Notes: generated by a model from the sequence alone, not told the origin. Shown: positions 14,901 to 29,900, counted from the first letter of the stretch. The stretch is DNA of 64,000 bases from Cardinalis cardinalis (GCA_014549065.1 JACDOX010000052.1:3199039-3263038); one strand, 5' to 3'. Numbers and translations are program-made.

Positions 14901-17900
14901 TGGGTTTGGATTTTTTGAGGGTTGTTTTTTTTTAAAGCTTGTGTAATATTGTTATTAATTTCAAGCCAAGCTTGCATGTGAGCCACAGCAACCGCAACAT
15001 TTATAATAGGTTATTTTTTCAAGGGAAATAGCTAAAAATTGCTCTAACTCTTGTGAGACCTGTTCCAGTAGGACTACAGAAGGAATATTATGCTATTACT
15101 GTTTAAGTCAATTTCAAGCATTAAATAGCCACAAAAAAAGCCATACATATGCATACTCTTAAAAAAATGCCGAAATATTGGCATGCAGAAATTAATATAT
15201 TAGTAATTTGTATTTTAAATCTAGTATTAAAAAAAATCACAGATTTGTTTAGGTTATGTCTTTAAGCCTGTNTTTTTAACCTCAAAGTTTAGTGCAAAAC
15301 AATACTGTACAAATAACACTACCAACTCTTCAGTCTCTGGTGAAAAATATTAAAATATTGTTGGCTGAATATCCTATTAGGCAGAAGACTGTAAGAGTTT
15401 GTGGTAAGCAGGAGAAATGGTAATACCTAAGGATAGATTTCATATTACCTTACAAAATGATGTGGCAGCAAAATTGTAGAAGGACTGATGAGCATAGCTG
15501 NTTTTTTTTTCTTAAAAACAGTTGCTGCTGATTTATGCTTCAGTTTAAAGAAAATGAAAACCAAACTTCATGGAGGTCTCTTATTGCTGTATGTCTTCAA
15601 AACTGTTTCTCCTGTGCTGTCCTGTGAGCAGACAAGCAATCAACTTAGACATTACTGTTATAATTTTGGATTTCTTGGTCTTTCTTATATAGTATTATCT
15701 GTTAAAATGTCTCAAGTTACTTTAGAGTTAAGTGAGAAAAAGAACAGCTGTAGTTAATAGTGTAAAATACCAAACTGATGCTAGCTAGTTTCAGGTGGAG
15801 TGTATTAGACTGAAATACATTTTAAAGTGAGAGCTCTTAGGAGCTACTAATGTGGTTTTTGGCACAGATGAAAAGATGCCATATACTGTAACTGCTGAGA
15901 GGAGTACTTGGAGGCTTTTTTTCCCTGTGCATCTTGCTGCCAGTATTATAATTACTTGAGAGCTGGTTCTCTATAGCTTGATTTGCAGAGTAAATCACTC
16001 TGGAAATCTCAAGGAAAATAGATTGCAAATACTTCAGCTTTAATTCAAGAAATTGTATAAATTGTAACACGTTATACTGACAGAGGGAAAACGTTTCTGA
16101 AAGAAGAGCAGCAGGTTGAAGAAAAAAATTGCAAATGAGAATAAATACTTTCANTTTTTATAAAAAATGAAATGTCTAAAAAACAGTGTATGTTTTTTAA
16201 TACCCTGTTCTTTTTGTCATTGAACTGCTACCTGGTAAATGGCCTTCACTGTGCAGCCAGAGATAGTGTGAGATTACTCCAGAAGACATAAGTATTGGTA
16301 GTGAACTTGAATGTTAACAGAACTATATTGGAAATAGGATGGGGAATGATATTGTGACAAAGAAATAAAACTGAGAAATTATTAAAACTGGGCAGCAGGA
16401 GGGGGTTCAGTTTTCAAGCTCCTATTATCCTTTATTGTGTGCTCTGACCATATTGTATTAATGATACTGGTGTGTCAAAGTGTGTGCAGAATTGAAACAG
16501 AAGTAACTACTTCAGGTGGTAATGTGGTACATAATAAAAGTTAAACACTGATACCTCCTTTATTATTTTTTTTCCCAAAGTGTGGGAACTTTTCTGAAAG
16601 AGTTACTTGAACGTATTTGAATTCCAANAAGTTTTAAATGAAGTAGAGGTAATTTCAGTTGTGTAATTTGAAGAAAATTTGTCATGGGGTATCAGAAAAG
16701 AGTCAAAATAATGTAATATCCCATGTTCAGCCTNAATATTCCTGTGTCCTCTTTTTTCATCTATTTAGGAGATATTTCGTTCATATTTTGGTATATTTTA
16801 CTAAAATAAAGCNTGGAAATGAGAATGTACACAGTAAATATACCTAAGAAATATAGGTACTGATTTGTACAAACAAACACGGCTTTTCTAACTGACTTTA
16901 TTGCATTTATTTGTGAAATAGATGAAATCTAAATGAATCTCCTAACTAATACGGCTGGGTAAACTTGAATTAACTTGAAAATTGGCTCATTTAGATGTGC
17001 AAGCCTTAGTGTCATGAAAGACTTAAGTTTGAGTAATGTTCTTTTGGTATAATTTCCAACTTGTTCTTGTCTTTTGCAGGTGGAAGATATCAGCTAGAGA
17101 TAAAAATCCCAGAAACATATCCGTTTAATCCTCCTAAGGTACTGCAAACACATTATTATTTTTGGATAATACANTTTGGCTAACAAGTTGGGTTTGAGTA
17201 TTCTTAAATACGTTTATGTTTGTTGATTTTTTTGTTTGATTTTGTTGTTTGTTTTTTTTTTAAATTCACTTCTAGACAAGGATTGGAAGTGTTACATTTA
17301 GGTAAAAACAAAGCAGGATGCAAAACTGTATCTAGTCAGAGGTACACTCTGATTGTTCCTAAAAGTACACGCTGGGAAATTTTGGGGGAGGAGCTTAGGC
17401 CTTATTATTGACCCTAATTTAATATTTTTCTGACAAGATAAATACAGTTTTCAGGTAGTTTTAAATGATGTGGAGGGTACAGCTGTCTTCCCTCCCCCTC
17501 AGCATTGTTGAAGAAATGTTGTAATAGGGAGTTATTGGTTCTTTTAATTTCTTGGGCTCCATAAGTTATACTTAAAAGGTTCTTGAATCTAACCTACCAA
17601 GTTTCTAGTGATAATTAAATAGAGACTTGTAGTGCTGTGTGTCTTGAAGAACCAACAGAGAGATATAGTAGAAATAGATAACGTGGATGCATGAGAGATG
17701 AGAGATGGCTGTGGTAAAGTCACTCATATTTTTCACAACTTACTGGCCTTTTAACTTTACTGCATCTTTCTAGAACTTCAGTTTTGTCATTCCACTCTGA
17801 ATAATGTTCTCTCCAGCATGTGCAGCTGTACATTCCTGTGCCCTGATTTAGTCCATTCTTTAGTGCCTTGAATCAGTAGACACCTGAATTGTCTGACTCC

Positions 17901-20900
17901 ACTTCTCCAGTGGTTTTCTTTTTGTCTGAAAGAGGTCTTTCATGAACATGTCCTAGATTCTTATTATTTTCCCCCTGATATGTGATNCTCGGAAGGAACT
18001 GGGGAAGAGGAAGGAGGAGAGAGGTGTCAGTCGCTCATAGGTTCTTTGAATTACTTCCTTGGGGCTGGAGCAAAAGACACAGAAAATCTACAGAAGTGGC
18101 TGTTGGTCTTCAGTTCTTTAATCTGCACACATTGTGGTGGGAGCTAAAATAANGAGAGCTGAAACAGGTTGCAGATGCTGAAAGATCAGGCTGTATACCA
18201 TGATTTGGTTGCTGCTTTAGGGCTTGGTGGTCTCCATTTCCAGAGTTCATAGGCAGCTATTAGAAACTCAGTGCATTGTAGCATAGTACTGCTTATTCTG
18301 GAGTCTTTAATTGGAAGCCTTTTTGCTTGTGTCTGGCCCTGCATTTCATCTGAAAGAATTCTTTAGCTTGTTCAGTATGTGCTTTGACAGCCATTGTTAG
18401 CAGTCATTCACTGTGAGAAATTATCCAGTATTTACATCACTTTTTGCATTTTCCAAATGATTTCTGGAGTGGAGGTAGTTAGTAAATGCCTCAGCTACAT
18501 GATAGCTTATTTCTGTCCTGGAAAGCAGAACTGTTCTGGTCTTGCCTATTTAGCCACCAGGATTGCACTGATGTTATTATAGCCCTGTACGTATGGTCTT
18601 CTGCTGTAGTGCCTGACAGGTAATCTCTTCGCTGATTTGCTTGCAGATCGGGGGCAAAAGTCAAAAGATCTGTGCTATACNTAAAATGTTTTTCAGGAGT
18701 TTGGGATGAGGAGGAGATGAGGAATAGATGGGTCAAAATCACTAGAAGGCAATTACAGTAGAACCTGAAGAAAAGGAAGGGGGAATTTCCAAAGGCATGT
18801 ATGTCCTTTCTGAGGACAGCTTTGGTCTCCAGACCTTTAAGAGAAAGTGCTGCTTTTACCTTTCCTGGTGTCTTAAAATACCCAGAAAACCCAAACCACC
18901 AAAACCTGGTTTTAGTAATGCTTTGTAAACATGAATACACTTTAGTGTAAAAATATAGACATGATTAATGAATGAATGCTGGGACTAGATCCTTTCAATA
19001 GCAAAAAAAAAATTAGTAATCTAATTAAGTTTTGGGTTGGTGAACGGCTTTCTGCATATGAGGTAATGAGACAGGATGGCTATAGACGTAGTAGCATCCA
19101 CTTTCTAACACTTCTGTAGCCAACAGTTTAGCTCAACAGTGAATGATATCCAGCTTCTATGTTAAGAGTTTAGGACTTCGTGAAATCTAGAAAGCCCACT
19201 TTTAGTAANGTTAGAAATTTTTAGTCTGTATTTGACCATCTGCTTGTGAAAATGCTTGTATGCTGGAGGATGTTTCTAACTAGCTTTGTGTGATGCAGGG
19301 TTGTGAACACATGGCATGTGAGAAAGCAGTTAGGGGTGAGTTTGGGGAGCTGGAACGGGCAGCTCCCCAAAGTCTGTTTGGAGTAAGGTGAGGCTCTAAC
19401 AAACAGCCTTACAAACTTGAAGCCTCCTGAAATAAGCAATATCACATCTTAGTTCCATTTGTAGTACTATATTTTCCAAATTAGTATTTCTTCATACTGT
19501 TATTTAAAATGGTGGATTTAAAATGTTTACTTAGTATACTGCNCTTAATTACTGCTTTTATTTTTGAAAATTGTCTTGTTTTTTAGGTGCGGTTTATCAC
19601 CAAAATATGGCATCCTAACATTAGCTCTGTCACTGGGGCCATCTGTTTGGATATTCTGAAAGATCAATGGTAAGATTCCACNGGGGTTTAAATGTGCAAA
19701 ATCAAGTATACTGGTGTCCTGGATAGGAGGCATCAGCTCACCTTGCTTTTCACCTTGTGCTTATAATTTGAGATGTCCTTAAAGCACACATTATGGTATA
19801 GTATAGTGAGGTGCAAATATCCAAATGAAATGATTGGCTGATAATTTTGGAAAGCACTAAGTATTTATTATATACACAGAGAGTTCTTNCAAAAATTTTT
19901 GCACTAGAATGAACATTTCACTGTTGACATTTTGGGTGGTTTTATATGAGTTAATTTTTAATTTTAGTGCTTTTCTGTTAACAAATACTACCTATTGCCT
20001 TCTTTGATCAGCTAATTTTACTGCAGAAGTTTTAATAGCCAAAATCTGTGGAATAGACTTGTGTCCANACTAACAGCTGCACTCATTGTTCATTTGTTTT
20101 TCAAAGTAATTGATTTCATGTGGTTTGAAGATTGTGTACAACAGTTGTATGATAGACATGATACCTAATACAGATGGCTGTTTTCCTCCATGTCTGCCCC
20201 AAAAGAATAGTACTGTAATTCCCCAGCAGATCATACCAGTATCTCATCCATACAAACTTCAAATGCTTGTAAAGTCAACAACTTTGTCAGGNGTGCTGTT
20301 GGCCAAGCAGATATCAGTTGGGCTTGAAACAGAAACTTTAGAGGAGAATGCTGAAGTCTTGAGGTCTTGCAGGTGACACATCCAGGGTATTAATCTTTTA
20401 TGGATGTACAAGATTATAGAAGTCATCTGGCATAGTATAGTGTAAATTACTGACATGAAATTGTAATGGTCATAAACTGTTGTTTTTCTAACTTTTGGAA
20501 TGGCATCTTTTCTTACCATCTCAGAGCACTTGGTGTTCTTTCAGGCAATAGAATCTTTCAGTATACATGCTGTGGTACCTGGCAGAGATTTTCTTAACAG
20601 TAAAGCTAATGCACTTCTGTACCTGCATCCAATTGTCATACCACCCTACAATTTTACTGGAAATTAAGGATTCTTCAGCTGTCCAAGTACAGTCTCCTGA
20701 GAGATTGTACTCTGAAGCAGATTAATGAATGGGCATAAGGTTGTCTGTAAGTATCAAAAGGCAACAAAGACGTAAAAAAATGAGCTTCAACTTAATTTAT
20801 TTACCTTTGGGGTTGTTAGTCAAAACCTTTGATATTTGAGAAGAGCAAACAGGAGAGTTGACCTGTGTTCTTGTAACCTTTGAGTTATGTCTAGCACAGA

Positions 20901-23900
20901 TAATTTGATCTGTGTCTTATTTTTGTTATTTCTGCATGATGAAAAAAACCCAAACACTAATATCGTCCTTCTCCAAGATGTATACGGAATAGGAGTATTG
21001 GAACAAGAATTTTACTTCTGTATATTTATCCCAGCTGACGCAAGAAGCACCAGTATTTTGCCAATTATAGTTTTAAACTCTTGCTTTGAAACAGTGTCTT
21101 CATTTGGAAGCNCTAAGGAGAGAATTGCACAGAGCCTGGTGGTGATGGAGGAAGATTTCCTNTATACTATTAATCCCTCTTCAGATGGTTCTTAATGTAG
21201 TGTGATCTCTTCATTTTCTAGTGGTGCTATTTGTAAGTTTTGTTTATTTTCAAATCATAGAATGGTATGTGACAATCACTTGAGCATTGCTGAAGTGTTT
21301 GTCAAAGCCTCTAATCCTNTGATAAGAACAACCTTATAGCTGTCTCCACTGTTTACTGTTTGAAGCATTTCTGTATTGTNGTAGATAACACTGGTTTTCT
21401 CCTGANTATTTTCCTAAAACTCAATAAGCAATATGAATAGTTAATATTGTTTAAATAAGTTGTTTATTGTTCTTCAATATATGCAGCTTTAGTTAATTAA
21501 GAAATGCCCACAGCATAGAATCATAGAACCATAGAACCATAGAATGGTTTGGGTTGGAAGAGACTTCANAGATCATCTAGTTCCAACCCCCTGCCATGGA
21601 GAGGAGCACCTTCCACTAGACCAGGTTAAATCTGAAGTGGCAACATTCATAATATATGTGCACACAGACAAAAATAAGTATGTACAAAGGGATACTTGAG
21701 AAAAATTACCCTCAGGTTCCATGAAATGCTTGCAGGCGCCTTTGGATCTTCTCAGTGGGCAAAGGATTAAACCTTGAGGAGTGGTGAGGGAGTTAGCCCA
21801 GGCTTCAATGGCTTTCCATGGCAATCCTCAGTCTCACAAACTTGAGAGTTCACTGGCTCTGAGAGTCATCCCACTCTGGGAAATGCTGGTCACAGCCTGC
21901 TGTGGTCCATGACAGCTCTAAAGGGTTTCAGTACCATTGTTCATAGATAGGGTCACAAGATGATTGACTTAATTCATCAGTAAATTTCCATCCTGGCGGG
22001 AAGGATGAGTTGGTATTTACTGGAATATTCCTTGAAAAGACCAGTAATAAAAATACTATTCCACTTGATCTCTTGTTCAGATGGAAGAAGGAACTCAAGG
22101 CTATTTGTTGGAAAACAGGAGCTTGCTAGACAACAGAAATTCTGGGAGCGGACAGTGTTTTTGATAAGCTTAAGGAAACNTAACTATCCAGGTGCCATTG
22201 ATCCAGGATGAGGCCTAACGAGCATTCCTGAGATCATAGCTGGCCTAAGGAGGGAGCCAGGGGGAGAATGTACCAACACACATCTACATGTCTAGGTTGA
22301 AAAGNGGTTTGAATAAAATAGCTTCGTTAGAAGGCAAACAAACAAAAAATAAGCAATCCCAACCCCTCAGATCAGTATTTTAATATTTATTTATATTTTA
22401 ATATTTATTTCACCAGGGATTCAAATGTAAATTGACCAAATGCAATTCTGAAACATATTTGTGGAACTATTCTAGAAAATATATTAGTTCCACAATCTCT
22501 CTTGTCAAATCTTTTAGCAACAAAATCAGTTTTTGAAGTGCCACTTCATTGACTTGTAATGCTCTTAACTGAATAATGCTCATTTTGTTGCTGTGTTTAA
22601 ATATGAGTCTCAAATTTCACTGCATATCTGTTTTTCAGTGAGGTTTGAGAGTTAAAGGACTGGAGAAGTTTGCTCTATGGGCCTTACCAGGATTTCTGAA
22701 AGAATTAGTAAGCTGATAAAATACTCATTTATAGATGGTGAATACANATACGAAGATTTAAATTTGTTTATATAGTTTTAAAAAGTCTCTTCCCTAATCT
22801 CCCCTCCTGTGGTAAGGATTTGCTGTTCTAATGAGCATGGTTGAGATGATATTCTGCATATTGGCAGGAGATTTTATCAGTTTGCAAAGTAATGTCTTTA
22901 AATTATTTTTAATGAGTTTAATGAAATTCTTTTTCGACATTGCAGGCTTGATACTGAAATTCTTTGCAGCTGTAGATTTTCATCATGTTTAGATTTTTAA
23001 GTACCTGTTATGCTAGTTTGTTTGCAAAGCAGCTACTGTTTGCCACTAGAATTAAAATAGGGGTTTGATTTTGTAAAAGGAATACTGTTTATGCTTATCT
23101 GACATAATTTTCATGATGTGGTTTCACTTACTATGGCCTGTATTTATCTTCTGGGCTAGTGCTGTCTCAAAGCTTTAATCTTAAATATACACATATCTAA
23201 TGCAGTTCATTGAAACCTGAGAACTAAATTACTGGAAAGCTGTTCTGCATAAATCCCTTGAGCAGAGATTATTAAGTGAATGTGTCCTTGCTGCATATAT
23301 GGCTACAAAAACTCTTGGCTTTCATGAGTTTGACAGTCAGTAATGAATAATAAGAATATTTTTGTCATAGTGACTACTGGAGGATTTGTGCTTCAGTTTT
23401 AGTTGAGATGCAGAAATCATTATAAGAGATAATACAGTTTTAATAGATAAACAAGCAGCAGCCAGCTTGTAGTCTTCCTGGGTACCCAGTACTGCTGGGT
23501 TTTGTTCAGGGTGTTTGAGGAGCACTGGTGCTTCTTAAAGTTTTGAGAATAATGCTGAGAATGCATGGTTTAACATGGGTTTAGGGAACCCTTCAGCAAG
23601 CAGGCTGTCTTTCCCCTCTGTGCATGTCAAAGCTATCTTATTATTCTTTTTTTCAATTTTCTCTGATGGGTGCCTGGTCTTTTAGCTGTCCTGTAAATAG
23701 TGACTGTGCAACGAGCTTCTACTCAAAGGCCTTAATAATTTCCGTTCAGATTCCATAANCTGTTGGTACAAGGTCTCAGAGATTTTCTNTTGGATTAACA
23801 AGCTTATTTATTTNACAAATGGAACAAATATTGCAGATTATTTAGAAAAAAGTGTTCCCGTAGNCATGTTTGGATGACAGAGTGGAGTAGCAATCTGCTG

Positions 23901-26900
23901 GCTGCAGCTGTTCCTGGCATTCTGCTTTGTTACCCTCTTGGAATAATGAGAGAGATTGTTTCCTAGAGTGGAATGTAAAGAACATAAGTAAATACTTCCT
24001 AAATGGAGAATTACTTAGCTTTTAAAAATGAAGAAGAAAAATAAAACCTGGTAGTGTTTTGTAATCCTCTTAGGACTCTCTCTGCTCATCAAAAGGTAAA
24101 AGAGATTTCTTTCCTCAGGCATGCTGGGCACAGCTGGCTTGCTGTGCCTTTTAATGTTAACACTATAGTCACCCAAACTAGGGGTGCTCTTTTTTAATGG
24201 AAATGCCCTACGATATTATTTTAAAAAAGGAGGAAGAAAGTGTGAGTGAACAAAATGTGTATCAGCTCTCTTTGTTCTGATTCAATCCAGATTTTCCTTG
24301 TGGTTTACCAAATGTAATGCCAATAGAAAGCTGAGCTTTTGATTTGGATGTCCGGAGTGGAGGCTTTTAGTTTCAGGTTCTTTGAGGGCCAGTGCATCCC
24401 TGTAGGGAGNTCTCTGCAGCTCACTGCTGCATGATAGGGGCCTCCTCCCATTTTGCANATGTCAAACCTGCAGGATAACTAAGCAACATTTTGGGATGGG
24501 AGTGGAAGTCAAGGGTTATGGTAAGCTTTAGGAGCAAACAGGAGCCAGTAGTGTCGTGGGACAAAGGCAATGTAAGGTCATGTGCAAGGCAAATAGGAAG
24601 TTTTACCTGTAAAACTCATTATACAAGCTGGCTGCTTGTTGCTAGTGGGTTTCCATTGAACCTGCTTAGAGAGTTGTTGTACNAGAAAGATGGGAACCAT
24701 AGGAAAAATCTAGAGTGAAGTAACAAGAATGATGGTCTAAGCAAAAACAATGTACAGTGAAAGATTGGAAGGGCATNTCAGTGTGCAGAGTATCAAGCAT
24801 GGTGAAGAATTGAAATGGATTTCCCAAGAGCCTTCTGAGGCTTCAGTTAAGAACAGGTCAGACAGAAGTCTGCCAGGAGCAATACAAAACCCTGCCTTTG
24901 GCAAGGAGGAGAGAAAAACCTAGAACACAACCATGCAGCTAGCTTGAGTTACCGAAGAGAATTGCTTGAACTCCATGAGCTGTTGCACATAAATCCATAC
25001 CTAGAAGAAATTTCAAANGTAAGAAGAGTTGGAAATACCTAATTTTTTCAGGGTTCTATTCTAGATCAATAAACCTTTGACGTTCATTGGAAAATTCAGA
25101 AGATCTGTATCTTTGCACTGGAAATTCGTTTTAAGGAAAAACAACTTTTTTTTTCTTCATTCTTCCTCTGGACATTCTTCTTTGGGTTGTGAAGATGTTG
25201 AGGAAGGGGGTGGGTGTGTGTGTTCGGTTTTTAACTTTGTGCCACTATCAGTATAGATTTTCTTTCAGAACTGATGATGGAAATTGTTTTTGTTTTTTGC
25301 CCATGAAGAACAGGTCCTGCCTTACTGATATCTGTAAATATAATTCTAGGCAGTCATCTCCATTCACTGTATTCTCACAAAAGAAGGTAACAGGAAGAAA
25401 GAAGAGCTTTTAANTTCCTGGGAAATCAGAATCTATTTTTAGCTGTTCTTTCAGTTTCTTCTGTGAATCTTAATATCTATCTGAAAAATTAAGACTAAGT
25501 TATGTAAAAAATAACAAGCTATTTTTACTTTCTTTGATCAGGAAAGCTAATTGGTATTCTAAGGTTAGAAGATTTTAGATGGTTATACAATAGTTACACA
25601 AAATATGTCAGTCTTTCTTTACCAATTATGACGAAACTAATTTCTTCTTATGTTTAATACAACTGAAGCTGTAATGGGTTTTCTTTTATGATTTAAGAAT
25701 ACTTTCAATGTTTGTGTCCANTCAAGACTGTCTTACTATGCATGAGATGGGAAAGCTGTTTTGAGGCATGAGACTTGAAACTAAGTTGTAAGCTACATTT
25801 TTAAACCTTTTTATAAAGGCTAAACCAATCTTGTCTGAAATGTAGTATTTCAAATGTCAGATGTNCAAGTGTCGGTATGCTTTGTATAAAAATCTACAAA
25901 TACAAGAGGTGAACAGGGATTGAAAGAACCTGGAGTCTGGAAGGCCAGAGACAGCTGGTGTCCATGGCACCCTTGGTTCTTAGCAATGCCCCCTGCTCCC
26001 CAAAGTGGACTTTACACTTCTCTCCTAGAAGGTACAGTGGAAGTGGAAGTAAATTGCATGTAAAAGTGACACAAAAGGCTGTGATCCTTTTTATGTCATC
26101 TTCTCTACNTTTTCAGATGTCTCTGAAATAGAAGGATTTCTGCAAAGGAAAGGGCAGAACAACTTTCATTTGGAGAAAGTAACTATAGCATTAGTTATGG
26201 TTGATAGATATTTCATGTTGAGCCAGTCTTTAAAACTCTACAGTAAATAACATAATAAAGTTACTTAACTGAGAAAACGAGTTCAGGTTTTACAGTGGGT
26301 GTGGCAGATGTGGTAGTACCTGAAATTGAGTGCGTAAAAGTAGAAATTATTACATCCATTTGAGCATAGTATGGCCTGAAAGACTTAGTGTTCCATGACA
26401 CCTGAATGTTGGAATAGTAAATATGTTGCATTACACTCCTGTAATGCTAGGAGATGAGACTGTGAATTATGTCATCAGTGTGTGCATTAAATAGGTTAAT
26501 TTAAAAATTGTATAAATCAGTAGAGATTACAAGCCCAAGGAAATTATAAGAGCAAAATAGCATTAGGTACATGTAAAGAAAAGAAAATTACTAAGGAGTA
26601 GGTTTGAAAGAGAAGAATTGTATGTTGTGATGTTGTGATTTTTCAGAATTCAAATTTAAAAGCATAAGGATTTTTTAAAGATTTAAGTATACTACGTTCA
26701 GCTTAAGGGACTTCAGGCTGGTGTGGCAGTTGGAATGAGACACTATGTGCTAATTAAAATCTCTGTCATTTGGGATGTTTCTCACTTGCATTTTGGTGTA
26801 GAACACTGCACTGCGAAAGCTTAGCAATAATTATCAAGCTAAAAAATAACTTACTGAGAAAAATCTTCAAGAATTACAGTAAACAATTAGGGAAGAATGG

Positions 26901-29900
26901 CATTTTTGAATGGTTAGTGACACAGTCAGAAAGCATCTAGGAACATAATATTTGGATGCCACAAATGTACCTCGAACATTTTACNAGCATCTATCATTGG
27001 TATTTACTGCTAGAGTACCTTAATGCAGTGACTCAGTACTGGAAAATACATAAATTTCTGAAACCTGACCCTGGAAATGCACTTGCACACTGTCTCCTTT
27101 GTAGCTGGACTGTCAGTTCAAATTGTTCCCCACCTGTTCTGACAAACCCTTTGCATTTATTTGCAATCTTCTGAAAACAAGAAACTGTTTTCTGTTGACT
27201 GAAAATTGAGGTTTGTTTGTAAGAAATTGGATTCTTGTGTTTCACAACTTTGCTCTGGCATTCNTGTGTCATAATCACTGCTCAAATCTAAAATGTCACA
27301 TCTTCCCCACTCACCTTGCTCCTAGTTCTTAAGCAGAGGAAACAGATTTGTGTATTGGTTTGAACAGCTGTCTGTGCCATTGCCACCATNATTTTAAGAA
27401 TCTAATTAACTGTTCAAATCAGAAATACTCGACTTTCACAGGGTCTGTGNGGTTCTTACTTGGTTTCCAGTGTATGCCAACTGAAGTGGTAATTCAGAGG
27501 TGTTATTTATGATCAAAATCTAATGAAACTCTGTAAATGTTACAATTTTCCAGACTTCAGTGTATAATAATTTTATGTGATTACTTTTGAGTAATTGATG
27601 TCTCTGAGCATACTGTGTTTTCCCTTACTAAATTATTGAAGTGTCTTATTTTAAATACACTTTGAGATCAAGAATAATGAAAAGAACCTAAAATCTTAGA
27701 AGTTCCAACTCTGGGACTGTGCTGCCTTCAACAGGGTTCTTCCACAGGGGCAAAGAGTAACTTTACAGGACCNTTGTGACTACAGAATGTTTTCCTGCTG
27801 CCAACAGTCAGGCTGTAGTGAACTATTTTGATGGCACATTCCATAATTAGCCTAACCATTTTATTATTGTAGTAGTAATTAACTATGTAAAGGTTCACTT
27901 TAATGAAAAATGTAACGTTAAAAGTGGTGCAAAGAGACCTAGTGTATAGAATTCCTTACCTGTTGGGCACGTTTGCAATGTAGGTCNCTGCTCCTGCACG
28001 CAGAGTGCCGGCAGAGGGAGCATCGCCGGGCTCCGGCCCCGCCCGCAGCGGGAGAGAGGTGCTGGTACCGCAGTGAGGGAGGATGGCACAGCCTCTTCTG
28101 GCCTTGGCTTTTCTGGCTTTTCTGGGGTTTTTTTCCCAGATGAAATGGATTGCATTAAATGGGCATGGTGAAATGTGTAGGTCAAGGTACTTTCCAAAAA
28201 CTTAAGACAGTGTTGTTAATAGGAAAGTCCACATTTAGAACCTTATTTAAATATATATACAGAACAGTATTTTAATAATTATAACTTGTAGGAGTTTAAA
28301 ATTGTATTTCTTGGACTTAAAATCTGTACATGAACTCATATCTTCTGTGATAGTACAGCCACAAGGGTGAATACAGGCACAGGATATGGTTAAGGATATT
28401 TTGAATTTTCACTTTTAGGGCAGCAGCAATGACTCTAAGAACAGTGTTGTTATCGCTCCAAGCATTGTTGGCAGCTGCAGAACCAGATGATCCNCAAGAT
28501 GCAGTAGTGGCAAACCAGGTAAGATACTCAGTTGATTGTGGTTTTGTAACACTTCTGTCATCTTTACTGACTCAAGTTAGGTCCCAAGGCTTACAGGAGA
28601 TAAAATATTTTAAACAATTTATTGTAAAATGTTACAGTCTAAATGTGAGCTGCTGCAGTGTTTTGCACTGTTTTTGAATTCCAGAGTGAGTATTAGTTAA
28701 TCTACAGTATGAGGAGTATTTATCCTTTATTTATATTACCTTGTGGAAACGTCTGGAGCACAGTTAAATGAATCCCAGTGTAACTAGCCTTTCAAAATCT
28801 AAAGCTTCCAGTATAAGAAAAGCAATATGCTATCAGTTTTAAATGGGTTTTAACTTGGTGGTGTTAATTTGATTTGGCTTGGTATGTAGCTCCTCTTCTG
28901 GATTAATATGAATGTTGTGGAGCATTGTATTTGTTTAATGTCAAAATGTTATGAATGATGACTTGGGGATAACTGTTTTCATCACTGATTNAATTGCTAT
29001 CAGTCAAATTTTATAACCAACAAGGTTTGTTACCTTTCAGACATTAGTGATAACTTTTAATACCAAAAAAAAAAATCAATTGGATTTTGGGCCAAGGACT
29101 GGCATGATTTTGTTTAAAGTGTTGCTGAGGGATAGGAACAGTTATTCCTCTGACAGTTCTCAACGAAGTCTCAAGTATGTGTGTGTTTTCCTTTTTACTC
29201 TGAGGAGGGAGAAGGGCAGCCTGGCTTCCCCACTGGCTGACAGTAAGGGTGTATTTCAGTTACAGAAGAACAAAGCAAGCTGATGCTGGAAGAACATTCT
29301 GTCTCACCTGTATCTTCTCTAAGTCAGAACCTTCCAGGATATGGTGACAAGGTGTACCCTACTTCCCTTTAAAAGCCAGTGTAGAATGATAGATAAACTT
29401 TTTTTTCAAACCTGTCAGGATTCAGGGGGAAANATGGAGATTAGAGGTAGCCCATTGCACTGCTGGGTGTGTGAGAGCTGCTTGCTACCACTGTACTCAG
29501 TAAGTACAGAAGGTTTGCTTGTGGGATTCTGCACTAAGGCTGCTCTGAATAAATGTCCCTGAGCAGTTCTGTCAGGCTGAATTGCTCTGCCCAGGGAGAA
29601 GTGTTGCAAAGGCCAAAGAGGCCGCCAGGCACGTCCCTGCGCTGGGTTTGTCCCCAGATGTATGCCCTTGCTGTCACACTCCTTCATGAAAAAACTATAT
29701 ATCCTTTTTTACAAAGAACAAAAATAGTGTTTCCTTTTCTGGCTCTGATGGTAGAATTTTGTGTGGAAATCATAACAGTACAAGCACTTGAGTTGGTAAG
29801 AGTTTTTTTCTCAGGTAAAGAAGTTCATGAATCTTTGTAGATTCCAAAGAGGAATTTTCCAGGCTGCCCCTTAGGTGCTTGTGTGGATGTGTCCAGTGGG

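Larger units (their letters stand above)
19670..28418 (+). other. UBE2K: UBE2K intron 4, the longest complete UBE2K intron in the window
   Basis: This intron of 8,749 bp (gtaaga...cttttag) holds a CR1 3' end in reverse orientation at about 21516-21630, an AT-rich 18-bp tandem repeat near 22.38 kb, and a CpG-rich pocket at about 27968-28085, 330 bp before exon 5. The remainder is AT-rich and unremarkable. Confidence 0.92.

Noticed and set aside
18491..18940. 149-codon open frame on - inside UBE2K intron 3
   Set aside because: It contains an ambiguous codon, shows no domain or family resemblance and has no splice or promoter context. An open frame of this length can arise by chance.
27895..28197. 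100-codon open frame on - across the CpG-rich pocket
   Set aside because: Proline/Arg-rich make-up is what GC-rich antisense DNA gives; no homology or splice support.
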